The notes: a model not told the origin generated them from the sequence alone. A DNA stretch of 64,000 nucleotides from Nocardioides sp. Kera G14 (GCF_020715565.1 NZ_CP085839.1:2108001-2172000), one strand, 5' to 3'; counted from the stretch's first letter, positions 1 to 9,014 are shown. A program made the numbers and translations.

Positions 1-806
1 AGTGCGAAGAGGCCGTGGGCCTGCTGCCAGCCGGCACCCTGGAAGTCCTTGAACGGGTCGCCGAAGTTGGCGAGCCGGCTCACCCGGGTCGGGCTGACGG
101 CCGCCAGGGTGCCGATTCCGACGGCGCCGAGGCCGGCGAAGATGCCGAAGGTCCGCAGCGGCATGCCGACGACCCAGAGGAGTCCCCCGGCGATGGCGGC
201 GAAGACGAGCGCGGTGCCGAGGTCGTTTCCGGCCATGACGAGGCCGAAGGCGAGGAGCATGCCGGGCAGGAACGGCAGCAGCATGTGCTTCTGCGAGGCC
301 AGCCGGCGCTCCTTGTTGGCGAAGATGTTGGCGCCCCAGATGACGATGGCGAGCTTGGCGATCTCGGACGGCTGGATCTGGAAGGGGCCGACGCCGAGCC
401 AGTTCTGGTTTCCGTTGACCGCGTGTCCGGCGAAGATCGTCGCGCCGAGCAGTGCCAGCGAGAGACCGAAGGCGGGGTAGGCGAAGCCGCGGACCACCTT
501 GAGCGGAAGACGAGTGGCGATCCACGCGGCCGGCAGGCCGATCGCGACCCAGATCAACTGGCGCTCGACGACCGAGTAGGAGTTGCCGAAGACCCGGAGG
601 CTATAGACGCTCGACGCGCTCAGCACCATGATCAGGCCGATCGTCAGCAGCAGCGCGCTGGAGACCAGGAGGAGGTAGTAGTTGGTGAGCGGCCGGTCGA
701 GTGCCTCCCCCAGCGCACGGAACCATGTGAGCCGGCGCAGGCCCTCGCCGAGCCGGGAGAGCTTCAGGGCCGGACGGACTGCGGTCTCGTCGCTGACGGT
801 CGTCAC
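1..806 (-). CDS. ftsW: FtsW, septal peptidoglycan polymerase (3' end outside window)
   Basis: FtsW is the SEDS-family glycosyltransferase that polymerises lipid II at the septum with the class B PBP FtsI. About 268 codons are visible before the window edge. The translation has an N-terminal cytoplasmic tail, then hydrophobic segments (the first around residues 47-66) and the SEDS-like stretch NWLGVGPFQIQPSE. The GTG start at 806 is chosen because AGGGGG (815-820) lies 8 nt upstream on the minus strand. It begins 29 nt after the murD stop, in the same operon. The C-terminal half is missing only because the window ends. Confidence 0.93.
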   Translation of the reverse strand, partial: MTTVSDETAVRPALKLSRLGEGLRRLTWFRALGEALDRPLTNYYLLLVSSALLLTIGLIMVLSASSVYSLRVFGNSYSVVERQLIWVAIGLPAAWIATRLPLKVVRGFAYPAFGLSLALLGATIFAGHAVNGNQNWLGVGPFQIQPSEIAKLAIVIWGANIFANKERRLASQKHMLLPFLPGMLLAFGLVMAGNDLGTALVFAAIAGGLLWVVGMPLRTFGIFAGLGAVGIGTLAAVSPTRVSRLANFGDPFKDFQGAGWQQAHGLFA

Positions 807-835
807 CCGCTGGTCCCCCTGCTGCTCGTGCGCGC

Positions 836-2323
836 CTACTGCCCGGTGTGCTCCTTGACCGCCTGGGCGAAGGCATCGCCCCGGGCGGCGTAGTCACGGA
901 ACTGGTCCATCGAGGCGCATCCGGGCGCGAGCAACACGGTGTCACCGGGCTGAGCGAGCCGGGCAGCGGCCTCGACGACTGCCCGCATGACTGCCACACC
1001 AGTCTCATGCGTCCCAGCCTCGACGACCGGGACATCGGGCGCGTGTCGCGCAAGAGCGTCGGCGATCACGGCGCGGTCCTGCCCCGTGAGTACGACGGCC
1101 CGCAGCCTGTCCTTCACCGCCGGAACGAGCTCGTCGAAGTGAGCACCCTTCGCCAGGCCGCCGGCCACCCAGACGACCGGGTCGTAGGCGCGGAGGCTGG
1201 AGGTCGCCGCGTGGGGGTTGGTCGCCTTGGAGTCGTCCACCCACGTGATGCCGGCGTGCTGGGCGACGACCTCGATGCGGTGCCCTCCGGGCTTGAACGC
1301 ACGCAGTCCGTCGCGGACGGCCTGGCGGCTCACGCCGTGGGCGCGGGCCAGCGCTGCTGCGGCCAGGGCGTTCGCCACGAAGTGGGGGGCGTCGGAGGCG
1401 AGGTCGGCGATCGTGCAGAGCTCGGCGGCGCTGCTCTGGCGCTCCTCGATGAACGCGCGGTCGACGAGGATGTCCTCGACGACGCCGAGCATGCCGACGC
1501 TCGGCATGCCGAGCGTGAAGCCGACCGCCCGGGCGCCCTCGACGACCTCGGCCTCCTCGACCAAGTGCTGCGTGACGGGGTCGGCGACGTTGTAGACGCA
1601 GGCCCGGCTGACGCCCTCGTAGATGCGGCCCTTGTCGCGTGCGTAACCGGCCATCCCGCCGAGCTGGTCGTACCAGTCGAGATGGTCCTCGGCGAGGTTG
1701 AGCACCGCGGCGCTCTCGGCCTGCATGGTCTGGGTGTAGTGCAGCTGGAAGCTGGAGAGCTCGACCGCGAAGACGTCGTGCGGGGTCGGGACCATGACCG
1801 CCTCGACGATCGGCAGGCCGACGTTGCCGACCGCGGCACTGCGCAGGCCGGCGGTGCGGAGGATGGTGTCGAGCATCTCCGTCGTCGTGGTCTTGCCGTT
1901 GGTGCCTGTGACGGCGAGCCACGGGGCCGGACGGCCGTCCGGGCCCGGGTCGCGCAGGCGCCAGGCGAGCTCGACCTCGCCCCAGACCGGGATGCCACGC
2001 TGTTGCGCCTGGACGATGAGGGCGGCGTCGGGGCGCCAGCCGGGACTGACGACCAACAGGCTCGTCTCTGCCGGGAGCTCCTGCGTCGCGCCCGGGTGGA
2101 GCCGGAGGTTGGCACCGAGGGATTCCAGGAGGGAAGCGCGCTCGCTCCGCTCGCTGCTTCCCTGGTCGGCCGGCTTCTCGTCGAGCGCCGTGACGTCGGC
2201 ACCGAGGAAGAGCAGGTTGTCCGCCGCGGCGATGCCGGAGACGCCGAAGCCGGCGACGACGGCCTTCACGCCCTCCCAGGAGTCGTGGCGTCCGAGTGCC
2301 GCGGGGTCACGATGCGCGGCCAT
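836..2323 (-). CDS. murD: MurD, UDP-MurNAc-L-Ala:D-Glu ligase
   Basis: This cytoplasmic Mur ligase adds D-glutamate to UDP-MurNAc-L-alanine using ATP. The 495-residue protein has an N-terminal Rossmann-like domain (GFGVSGIAAA, about residues 25-34), the ATP-binding motif TGTNGKTTTTE at 139-149 in the central domain, and a C-terminal ligase domain. A basic/acidic insert (SSERSERAS, about 56-64) is unusual but in frame. Its ATG overlaps the mraY stop by one base (TGATG), so translation is probably coupled. ftsW follows 29 nt downstream. Confidence 0.96.
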   Translation of the reverse strand: MAAHRDPAALGRHDSWEGVKAVVAGFGVSGIAAADNLLFLGADVTALDEKPADQGSSERSERASLLESLGANLRLHPGATQELPAETSLLVVSPGWRPDAALIVQAQQRGIPVWGEVELAWRLRDPGPDGRPAPWLAVTGTNGKTTTTEMLDTILRTAGLRSAAVGNVGLPIVEAVMVPTPHDVFAVELSSFQLHYTQTMQAESAAVLNLAEDHLDWYDQLGGMAGYARDKGRIYEGVSRACVYNVADPVTQHLVEEAEVVEGARAVGFTLGMPSVGMLGVVEDILVDRAFIEERQSSAAELCTIADLASDAPHFVANALAAAALARAHGVSRQAVRDGLRAFKPGGHRIEVVAQHAGITWVDDSKATNPHAATSSLRAYDPVVWVAGGLAKGAHFDELVPAVKDRLRAVVLTGQDRAVIADALARHAPDVPVVEAGTHETGVAVMRAVVEAAARLAQPGDTVLLAPGCASMDQFRDYAARGDAFAQAVKEHTGQ

Positions 2324-3411
2324 CAGCTACCGGTGACCCATTCACCGTAGAAGATGCCGACTCCGACCGCGACGCAGAGGCCGGTGATGATCCAGAAGCG
2401 GATCACCACGGTCACCTGCTCCCAGCCGAGCATCTCGAAGTGGTGGTGGATCGGCGCCATCTTGAAGAGCCGTCTGCCCGATCCGCCCCTCATCCTGCTG
2501 ACCTTGAAGAATCCGACCTGGAGCATCACCGACAGGGTCTCGAGGACGAACAGTCCGCCGAGGACGACCAGCAAGAGCTCGGTGCGGCTCAGGACGGCGA
2601 AGCCGGCCAGGGCCGCGCCGAGCGCCAGCGAGCCGGTGTCACCCATGAAGATCCGGGCGGGCGAGGCGTTCCACCAGAGGAAGCCGATACAGGCGCCCGT
2701 GATGCAGGCGGCGATGACGGCGAGGTCGAGCGGGTCGCGCACGAGGTAGCACTTGGAGTCAGCGGTGTTCACCCGGCCACACGACTGGTTCGACTGCCAG
2801 ATCGCGACGATCGTGTACGCCGCGAAGACCAACCCGCTCGCCCCTGTGGCGAGACCGTCGAGGCCGTCGGTGAGGTTCACCGCGTTGCTGAATCCGGTCA
2901 CGAGGAACCAGATGATGATGACCACGACGACCGACGGCAGGGTCCAGCCCCAGTCGCGCAGGAACGAGATGTTGTGGCTCGCCGGATCACGGCCGCGGTC
3001 GTCGGCCAGCCTGTCCCAGAGCGCCAGTACGCCGAAGACCACGGCGACGAGCGTCTGGCCGATGAACTTGGCACGGGAACGCAGGCCGAGGTTGCGCTGA
3101 CGGAAGATCTTGATGAAGTCGTCGAGGAAGCCGACCAGGGCCGTTCCGACGAAGAGGAAGAGCAGCAGGAGCGCACTCGCGCTCGGACCGATCCCGGTGG
3201 CGAGGCGCGCCGCGAAGTAGGCGATCACCGTGGCCAGCACGATGACCACACCGCCCATGGTCGGCGTACCGCGCTTGGACAGGTGGGTCGTCGGACCGTC
3301 CTCGCGGATCTCCTGGCCGTAGCCCAGCCGGGTGAACTGCGCGATGGCGACACGGGTCCCGAGAAGGGAGATGAGCAGGGCAAGGCCGCCACCCAGGAGG
3401 ATCGCTCTCAT
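2323..3411 (-). CDS. mraY: MraY, phospho-MurNAc-pentapeptide transferase
   Basis: MraY is the membrane enzyme that moves phospho-MurNAc-pentapeptide from UDP onto undecaprenyl phosphate, giving lipid I. The protein is 362 residues with about ten membrane segments. Family motifs are present: HLSKRGTPTMGG near the N terminus, DDFIKI, NLTDGLDGLA, FMGDTGSLALG and the histidine cluster APIHHHFE. GGGGG lies just before the ATG. The upstream neighbour is murE only 36 nt away, where murF is normally found between them. The stop overlaps the murD start. Confidence 0.96.
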   Translation of the reverse strand: MRAILLGGGLALLISLLGTRVAIAQFTRLGYGQEIREDGPTTHLSKRGTPTMGGVVIVLATVIAYFAARLATGIGPSASALLLLFLFVGTALVGFLDDFIKIFRQRNLGLRSRAKFIGQTLVAVVFGVLALWDRLADDRGRDPASHNISFLRDWGWTLPSVVVVIIIWFLVTGFSNAVNLTDGLDGLATGASGLVFAAYTIVAIWQSNQSCGRVNTADSKCYLVRDPLDLAVIAACITGACIGFLWWNASPARIFMGDTGSLALGAALAGFAVLSRTELLLVVLGGLFVLETLSVMLQVGFFKVSRMRGGSGRRLFKMAPIHHHFEMLGWEQVTVVIRFWIITGLCVAVGVGIFYGEWVTGS

Positions 3412-3447
3412 GGTTCCCCCATCTTGTCAGGGAACTGTCCCCGAGCC

Positions 3448-5001
3448 CTACAGCGGCGTGCCGAGTCGGGCCCGCAGTGCGTCCCTCGCCACATCGCGGT
3501 CGTCGAAGGGGTGCACATCGCCGGCGATCTCCTGCCCGGTCTCGTGACCCTTCCCTGCGATGAGGACGATGTCGCCCGTCTGCGCGCTCTCGATGGCTGC
3601 GACGATGGCGGCACGACGGTCCCCGATGTCCTGTACGTCGGCACCGCCCCTGGACGCTCCGGCGAGGACCTCCGCGCGGATGGCCGCGGGGGCCTCGGTA
3701 CGCGGGTTGTCGTCAGTGACGATGACGACGTCGCTCAGCCTGGCGGCGATCTCCCCCATGATCGGGCGCTTGCCCTGATCCCGGTCACCACCGGCGCCGA
3801 TCACGGTGAGGATCCGCCCGGCGGTCAGCGGCCGCAGCGTGCGGATCGCGGCCTCGACCGCATCGGGCTTGTGAGCGTAGTCGACGACGACGGTGAAGTC
3901 CTGGCCCATGCTCACCCGCTCGAGTCGACCCGGAACACCCGCTGAGGTTCCGATGCCCGTCGCGACCTTCCGCGGGTCGAGCCCCGCCTCGGCGGCGGCC
4001 GCGATGGCGGCCAGGGTGTTGGCGACGTTGAAGTCACCCGGCAGCGGGCTACGTGCCTCGATCCGCTCGCCGTTGGGTCCGACGACCGTGAAGGTGGAGC
4101 CGTCGGCACCGAGCTCGATGTCGTGGGCCTCCCAGTCGGCCTCGCGGGTGTCGGGGAGCGTGGTGATGCTCGCGATCGGGATGCGCGCCTCGGAGGCAAG
4201 GCGACGGCCGTGCTCGTCGTCGATGTTGACCACGCCGCGTCGGGCGCGCTCGGGCGCGAAGAGGGAGGCCTTGGCGGCGTAGTAGTCGGCGACGTCCTTG
4301 TGGAAGTCCAGGTGGTCACGACCCAGGTTGAGGAAGACGGCGACATCGAAGACGACGCCGTCGACGCGACCGAGCACGAGGGCGTGGCTCGAGACCTCCA
4401 TCGCACAGGCCTTCACCTTCTTCTCCCGCATCAGGGCGAAGAGCGCATGCAGGTCCGGCGCCTCGGGGGTCGTGAGCGAGGTCTTGAGGTCGCGGCCCGC
4501 GATTCGGGTTCCGACGGTGCCGATCACGCCGGCCGTCGTCCCGGACTTCTGCAGCCCAGCCTCGAGGAGGCGCGTGGTCGTGGTCTTGCCCTGGGTACCG
4601 GTGATACCGATCATCGTCAACGCTGTGGCCGGATGGCCGTAGACCGTCGCCGCGAGCTCTCCCAGCGCCGCGCGCGGGCTCTCGGCGACGAGGACCGGAA
4701 CGCCGGCCAGCATCGGCGAGTTGGGCTTGATCCTCGCAGCGCCGACGTCGTCGGTGAGGACGGCGACCGCGCCCGCGTCGAGGGCGTCGAAGACGAACTC
4801 GATGCCGTGGACCCGGCTGCCGGGCAGTGCCGCATAGAGGTCCCCCGGCAGGAGCCGCTGGGAGCTCAGCGAGACACCGGTGACCGTCACGTCGGCATCG
4901 CCGACGAGTCGCATGTCGGGCCGGACGAGGTCACCGAGCCGGGTGCGCGGCGGCCGCTGCGGCCGGGTGGCGGCGACGGCGACTCGGTCCACGGCTGGCA
5001 T
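3448..5001 (-). CDS. murE: MurE, UDP-MurNAc-tripeptide synthetase (diaminopimelate-adding)
   Basis: MurE adds the diamino acid to UDP-MurNAc-L-Ala-D-Glu in the cytoplasm. The 517-residue protein has the N-terminal UDP-binding domain, the P-loop GTQGKT (135-140) and the motif DNPRTEAP, which in the family recognises diaminopimelate rather than lysine. The reading frame stays open far upstream through ftsI. The ATG at 5001, 11 nt after the ftsI stop, gives the usual family length, although its ribosome-binding site is weak. The C terminus (FDDRDVARDALRARLG) is normal, so the missing murF downstream is not explained by truncation of murE. Confidence 0.95.
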   Translation of the reverse strand: MPAVDRVAVAATRPQRPPRTRLGDLVRPDMRLVGDADVTVTGVSLSSQRLLPGDLYAALPGSRVHGIEFVFDALDAGAVAVLTDDVGAARIKPNSPMLAGVPVLVAESPRAALGELAATVYGHPATALTMIGITGTQGKTTTTRLLEAGLQKSGTTAGVIGTVGTRIAGRDLKTSLTTPEAPDLHALFALMREKKVKACAMEVSSHALVLGRVDGVVFDVAVFLNLGRDHLDFHKDVADYYAAKASLFAPERARRGVVNIDDEHGRRLASEARIPIASITTLPDTREADWEAHDIELGADGSTFTVVGPNGERIEARSPLPGDFNVANTLAAIAAAAEAGLDPRKVATGIGTSAGVPGRLERVSMGQDFTVVVDYAHKPDAVEAAIRTLRPLTAGRILTVIGAGGDRDQGKRPIMGEIAARLSDVVIVTDDNPRTEAPAAIRAEVLAGASRGGADVQDIGDRRAAIVAAIESAQTGDIVLIAGKGHETGQEIAGDVHPFDDRDVARDALRARLGTPL

Positions 5002-5012
5002 GAACGGTGAGG

Positions 5013-6791
5013 CTAGTACTTGAGCGCGCCCTTGCCCCATTGGACGGGCAGGTGCGAGGCCTTGGTCCCGGTCGGTGCGACACCGTAGCGGCGGAGCAGG
5101 AAGCTCATGATCCGGCCGAAGACCGGGCCGGCGTTGGTGCCTCCACCCTTGTTGCTCTTCGGGTCCTTGACGACGACGTACACGGTGAACCGGGGGTTGT
5201 CGGCCGGGGCGAAACCGGCGAAGGAGACGTCGAGGGTGCCGTCGTACGTCCCGTTCTTGCCGACCTCCTGCGCGGTGCCGGTCTTGCCGGCGACGCGATA
5301 GCCGGCGACCTGGGCGCCCGGCGCGGTGCCGGTGGCGGGGTCCGGGACGCGCTCCATCATCTGCATCATCTGGGTCGCGGCCTCCTGGCTGACGACCCGC
5401 TCCGTCGTGGCGTGGTCGGTGCCGACCGTCTGGCCGGCGTCGTTGGTCGCACTGCCCTTGACCAGCGACGGCGACACCCGTACGCCGCCGTTGGCGATCG
5501 TGTTGACGGCCGCGGCCATCTGCACGGCGTTGACGGAGACCGACTGGCCGAAGTCGACGCGGTCCTCGACCTGATCGGTCCACCCGGCGCCACTCGGCAG
5601 GATGCCCGGCGACTCACCCGAGAGGCCGAGGCCGGTGCGTTGGCCGAGGCCGAACTTCACGAGGTAGTTGCGCAGCTGGCCCTTCTCGAAGCTGTCGGAG
5701 GCCAGGACGGTGCCGATGTTGGACGACTGCGCGATCACGCCGGCGAGCGTCCAGTGCATCGTCGGGTGGTCGAACCAGTCGTGGATGACGCGGTCCTGGC
5801 GGTGCAGCTCGTTCGGAACCGTCAGCTTGGTCCGGTTGGTGACCTTGCCGGCGTCGATGAGGGCCGAGAGGGTGAGCACCTTCTCCACCGAGCCGGGCTC
5901 GTAGACGTCGGAGAGCGAGCGGGCGCCGAGGTCGGCCTTGGCTGTGCCCTGCGGGTTGTTGGCGTCGAAGGTCGGGTAGTCCGAGAGCGCGAGGATCTCG
6001 CCGGTGCGGGTGTCCATCGCGACCGCCACGGCCGAGGCCGCACCTGAGGCGGAGGCCGCCTGGGCGAGCACCTTGTCGGTGTACCACTGGGCATCGCGGT
6101 CGATCGTGGTCGTGATCGTCTGGCCGTTGACCGGCGCGACCGTGGAGCTCTCGCCGAGCGGGACGCGGCTGCCGCCGGCCACCTCGTAGGTCTCCTTGCC
6201 GTCCTTGCCGGCGAGCGTCTTCTCGAAGGAGCGCTCCATGCCGCCGAGCGACTCGTCAGTGCCGACGAAGCCGATGATGTTGGCCGCCAGGTCACCGCCC
6301 GGGTAGTCGCGGATCGGGTCGCGCCGCGTCGTGAGGCCCTTGAAGCCGAGGTCCGTCGCCTGCTGGACGGCCTCGGTCGCCTGGGTGGCCGGGATCCGGC
6401 GGGCGACGTACTCGAAGCGGGAGTCGGCGTTCTTGCCGCGCAGCGCCTTGAGCGCCGTGAAGTAGTCGATGTCGAGCTTGTTGGCGAGGAACTTCGCGAG
6501 CTGCGGTGCCTGCGCTCGGGTCATCTTGGGGTCCGCGACCACCATCAGGCCGTCGACGGAGTCGGCGAGCGGCTCCCCGTTGCGGTCGAGGATGTCGCCA
6601 CGTTCAGCCGGCAGCACGACCTCCTGGAGGTCCGCCTGACGGGCGGCGGCGGCGTAGGCGTGCGGGTCGAAGCCCTGCAGCTGGATCAGGCGCGCGGCGA
6701 AGAACGACAGCACGATGGCGATCAGGACGAACCCGACCCGGAGCCGTACGTGCGGTGCCCCGCGTCCCTTCAGGGTCCCCCTCGTCGCCAC
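5013..6791 (-). CDS. ftsI: FtsI/PBP2-type septal transpeptidase
   Basis: This class B penicillin-binding protein cross-links septal peptidoglycan outside the membrane. The 592-residue protein has one N-terminal membrane anchor (about 20-37), a PBP dimerisation domain (about 58-215) and a transpeptidase domain with all three catalytic motifs: SVEK at 301-304 (nucleophile Ser301), SSN at 356-358 and KTG at 503-505. I see no C-terminal PASTA repeats. It sits between ftsL and murE. The 59-nt gap after ftsL is the largest within the distal dcw genes. Confidence 0.95.
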   Translation of the reverse strand: MATRGTLKGRGAPHVRLRVGFVLIAIVLSFFAARLIQLQGFDPHAYAAAARQADLQEVVLPAERGDILDRNGEPLADSVDGLMVVADPKMTRAQAPQLAKFLANKLDIDYFTALKALRGKNADSRFEYVARRIPATQATEAVQQATDLGFKGLTTRRDPIRDYPGGDLAANIIGFVGTDESLGGMERSFEKTLAGKDGKETYEVAGGSRVPLGESSTVAPVNGQTITTTIDRDAQWYTDKVLAQAASASGAASAVAVAMDTRTGEILALSDYPTFDANNPQGTAKADLGARSLSDVYEPGSVEKVLTLSALIDAGKVTNRTKLTVPNELHRQDRVIHDWFDHPTMHWTLAGVIAQSSNIGTVLASDSFEKGQLRNYLVKFGLGQRTGLGLSGESPGILPSGAGWTDQVEDRVDFGQSVSVNAVQMAAAVNTIANGGVRVSPSLVKGSATNDAGQTVGTDHATTERVVSQEAATQMMQMMERVPDPATGTAPGAQVAGYRVAGKTGTAQEVGKNGTYDGTLDVSFAGFAPADNPRFTVYVVVKDPKSNKGGGTNAGPVFGRIMSFLLRRYGVAPTGTKASHLPVQWGKGALKY

Positions 6792-6850
6792 CGGTTCAGT
6801 CTCCCCGAACTCGACGGTCGTTCATGGATGACTCGCCGCGCAGGGGCAGG

Positions 6851-7297
6851 TCAGTGGAAGACCGGCTTGCGGACCTGGACCCACAGCGGCGGCGTATAGG
6901 TGTTGTCGGCCGGCGCGGCCTCGCCGAGCACGTGGCCGGTGGTGACCTGGAGCATCGCGACGTTGGCCGGGATCACCATGCCGCGCTTCTCGGCCGCCTC
7001 TGCGACGTGCTGCGGGTCTCGGAGGGACTCGAGCTGCATCTCGAGGGTCTGCTGGCGGGCGGCCAAGGTGGTCGCCTGCTTCTCCAGTCGGGTCTGGGTG
7101 AAGGAGGCACCCTGCATCGAGGTGTTGAACATCAGCAGCGCCACGACGCCGCCGACGAGGATCAGGCTCACGAGCAGGACGAACGGGAGGCCGGACGTCT
7201 GGACCCGCCGGCGCGGGACGACCCGGAGCCGGGCACGCTCGAGGGCACCGGGCTCGAGCCAGGGGAGCCGGCGGGCGGAAGCAGCGGAGTTGGACAT
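6851..7297 (-). CDS. ftsL: FtsL-like divisome protein
   Basis: The 148-residue protein has a short basic cytoplasmic tail, one membrane segment (about 37-58) and a heptad-like coiled coil (about 65-95), the bitopic layout of FtsL/septum-formation proteins that bind FtsB/FtsQ. Sequence similarity in this family is low, so position between rsmH and ftsI carries much of the call. The ATG directly abuts the rsmH TGA (TGAATG), implying coupled translation. The extended C terminus (about 115-148, proline-rich, ending WVQVRKPVFH) has no function that I recognise. Confidence 0.85.
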   Translation of the reverse strand: MSNSAASARRLPWLEPGALERARLRVVPRRRVQTSGLPFVLLVSLILVGGVVALLMFNTSMQGASFTQTRLEKQATTLAARQQTLEMQLESLRDPQHVAEAAEKRGMVIPANVAMLQVTTGHVLGEAAPADNTYTPPLWVQVRKPVFH

Positions 7298-8332
7298 TCA
7301 GGCACCTCGGGACGGGGAAGAAGGGCTCGGAGAGGATGAGGACGCGGGGCGGACGCGTTCGATGGCGCGCAGTCGGACGGAGGCGGCGCGCGGGTTGTGG
7401 GAGTTCTCGGTGTCGTCGGCCTGCTCGGCGCCGCGGGTGACGAGCCGGAACTCCGGCTCCATCCCTTCGGGGATGAAGGGCATGTCGGGAGGTACGTCGA
7501 GTCGCGTCGCCTTGGTGAAGAACTGCTTCACCAGTCGGTCCTCGAGTGAGTGGTAGGACTCGACCACCACGCGCCCACCGACCCTGATCGCCTCGAGCGA
7601 GGCGGGGATGGCGCGACGCAGCACGCCGAGCTCGTCATTGACCTCCATGCGCAGCGCCTGGAAGGTCCGCTTGGCCGGGTGTCCGCCGGTCCGCCGGGCG
7701 GGCGCCGGGATCTCGACGTAGAGCAGCTCCACCAGGGGACCGCTCGTGGTCCACGGGACAGAGGCCCGCCGGGCGACGATGGCACGGGCGATCTTGGAGG
7801 CGAACTTCTCCTCGCCGTACTCCCGCAGGACGCGGGTGAGCTCGCGGGCGTCGTACGTGTTGAGGATGTCTGCGGCGGTCTTGCCGGTGGTGTCGTCCAT
7901 CCGCATGTCGAGTGGGGCGTCCTCGGCGTACATGAAGCCGCGCTCGCGGACGTCGAGCTGCATCGAGGAGACGCCGAGGTCGAAGAGGAAGGCATCGGCT
8001 CCCGCGCGCGCACTCCGGCCCTGGCCGCTCAGCACGTCGGGGATCTCGTCGTAGGTGGCGTGGACGCCGACGAAGCGGTCACCGAATGGGGCGAGCCGCT
8101 CCCCCGCCATCGTGAGGGCGTGCACGTCGCGGTCGATGCCGATAACCGTGGCCGTGGGGATCCGGTCCAACACCGCCTCGGCGTGCCCGCCGAGACCGAG
8201 GGTGCAGTCGACCATCACCGCGCCGTCGTGCTCGAGGGCCGGGCGGAGCAGCTCGACGCAGCGGTCGAGGAGGACGGGCACGTGGCGGGGGTCGTCGCCC
8301 CCACGCGTGCGCACGCGGTCGTTCTCGCCCAT
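7298..8332 (-). CDS. rsmH: RsmH (MraW), 16S rRNA C1402 N4-methyltransferase
   Basis: RsmH methylates N4 of cytidine 1402 in 16S rRNA using S-adenosylmethionine. The 344-residue protein has the SAM-binding motif [12 protein letters not shown] around residues 41-52 and the family blocks [23 protein letters not shown] and [11 protein letters not shown]. The N-terminal [13 protein letters not shown] is the usual start of the conserved part, so the ATG at 8332 leaves about 16 extra residues. It is the second dcw gene. The 169-nt gap to mraZ is occupied by a large RNA-capable inverted repeat. Confidence 0.96.
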   Translation of the reverse strand: MGENDRVRTRGGDDPRHVPVLLDRCVELLRPALEHDGAVMVDCTLGLGGHAEAVLDRIPTATVIGIDRDVHALTMAGERLAPFGDRFVGVHATYDEIPDVLSGQGRSARAGADAFLFDLGVSSMQLDVRERGFMYAEDAPLDMRMDDTTGKTAADILNTYDARELTRVLREYGEEKFASKIARAIVARRASVPWTTSGPLVELLYVEIPAPARRTGGHPAKRTFQALRMEVNDELGVLRRAIPASLEAIRVGGRVVVESYHSLEDRLVKQFFTKATRLDVPPDMPFIPEGMEPEFRLVTRGAEQADDTENSHNPRAASVRLRAIERVRPASSSSPSPSSPSRGA

Positions 8333-8370
8333 CTCGACCCTGCCTGTGTTTCGTCCCTGAAAAATCGGCT

Positions 8371-8484
8371 GCGGCCCTTGTAGAGCCAGGTCTCATGCCC
8401 GCTCCCGGGGAAGTGCGTCAGCAACCGGGGAAGTGATCGCTGAGGCGGGAGAGCGGGTCTGAGACCTCGTCCTACAAAGGCCGC
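8371..8484 (-). ncRNA. Structured leader between mraZ and rsmH (candidate mraW RNA motif)
   Basis: On the transcribed strand this 114-base stretch folds as a long imperfect stem. GCGGCC (8371-8376) pairs with 8479-8484, TTGTAG (8378-8383) with 8472-8477, AGGTCTCA (8388-8395) with 8460-8467, and CCCGCTC (8398-8404) with 8451-8457. The apical loop holds two exact copies of CACTTCCCCGG (complement of 8405-8415 and 8425-8435), 20 bp apart. Weinberg and colleagues described an actinobacterial mraW RNA motif upstream of this gene, and I believe this is a member or relative of it. A covariance-model search would settle it. Confidence 0.7.
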
Positions 8485-8501
8485 TGTTCTGTTGTGTCCT
8501 G

Positions 8502-8927
8502 CTAGCTCGGGGGCTGCTCGTCCAGCTCCGCGAACTTCGCCTGGGCCCCCGAGCTGTAGTCAGCCCACTTCTGCGGGTCCCAGATCTCGATCCGGTCCAT
8601 GACGCCGATGACCACGACGTCCTTGTCCAGGCCGGCGTAGCTCCGCAGGAGCGGTGAGATGCCGATCCGGCCCTGCTTGTCGGGCGTCCCCTGCTCGGCA
8701 CCGCCGAACAGGACACGGGCGTAGTCACGCGCCCCCCGATTGGTCAGCGGGGTCTGCTGCGCGCGCTTCGCCTCCTCCATGAAGACGTCCTCGGGCCACA
8801 CGACCAGGCAGTTCTCCTGACCCTGCGTCACGACGACTCCTTCACTCAGGCGCTCCCTGAACTTCGCCGGGAGGAAGAGGCGTCCCTTGTCGTCGAGCTT
8901 CGGGGTGTAGGTGCCCATGAAGAACAT
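8502..8927 (-). CDS. mraZ: MraZ, dcw transcriptional regulator
   Basis: MraZ is a ring-forming DNA-binding protein that represses its own dcw promoter through short direct repeats. The 141-residue protein has the two AbrB-like half domains of the family, marked by LDDKGRLFLP (about 11-20) and DKQGRIGISP. The ATG at 8927 is preceded by GGGAGGTG at 7 nt spacing; an internal ATG three codons later is less well placed. The tail after about residue 125 is acidic. The direct-repeat operator and promoter lie about 45-90 nt upstream. Confidence 0.96.
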   Translation of the reverse strand: MFFMGTYTPKLDDKGRLFLPAKFRERLSEGVVVTQGQENCLVVWPEDVFMEEAKRAQQTPLTNRGARDYARVLFGGAEQGTPDKQGRIGISPLLRSYAGLDKDVVVIGVMDRIEIWDPQKWADYSSGAQAKFAELDEQPPS

Positions 8928-8970
8928 CTCGGGGCACCTCCCTTCGGCTCCACCTCAGTGGCCTCGTCCT

Positions 8971-9014
8971 CCACTTTGCCCCACGCTACCCCACTTTCCT
9001 CCACCGTCAACCAC
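8971..9014 (-). promoter_or_regulatory. dcw promoter with five-box MraZ operator
   Basis: Five GTGG boxes on the minus strand (top-strand CCAC at 8971, 8981, 8991, 9001 and 9011) recur at exactly 10 bp, so all lie on one face of the helix. A SigA-like promoter is interleaved with them: TTGACG (9005-9010) and TAGCGT (8983-8988) with a 16-bp spacer. MraZ is known to bind TGGG/GTGG-type direct repeats with 10-bp periodicity; three or four copies are usual. Binding here would cover the -35, spacer, -10 and start site, implying autorepression. Confidence 0.8.

Noticed and set aside
848..2350. 500-codon plus-strand open frame over murD
   Set aside because: It is antisense to a clear MurD and its translation is Gly/Arg/Asp-rich without domains; high GC keeps such shadow frames open.
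3412..3447. Possible murF remnant between murE and mraY
   Set aside because: The 36 bases show no recognisable MurF codons, only the mraY ribosome-binding region.
3448..5583. 711-codon frame extending murE through ftsI
   Set aside because: The extra N terminus is an out-of-frame reading of ftsI; the family starts at ATG 5001.
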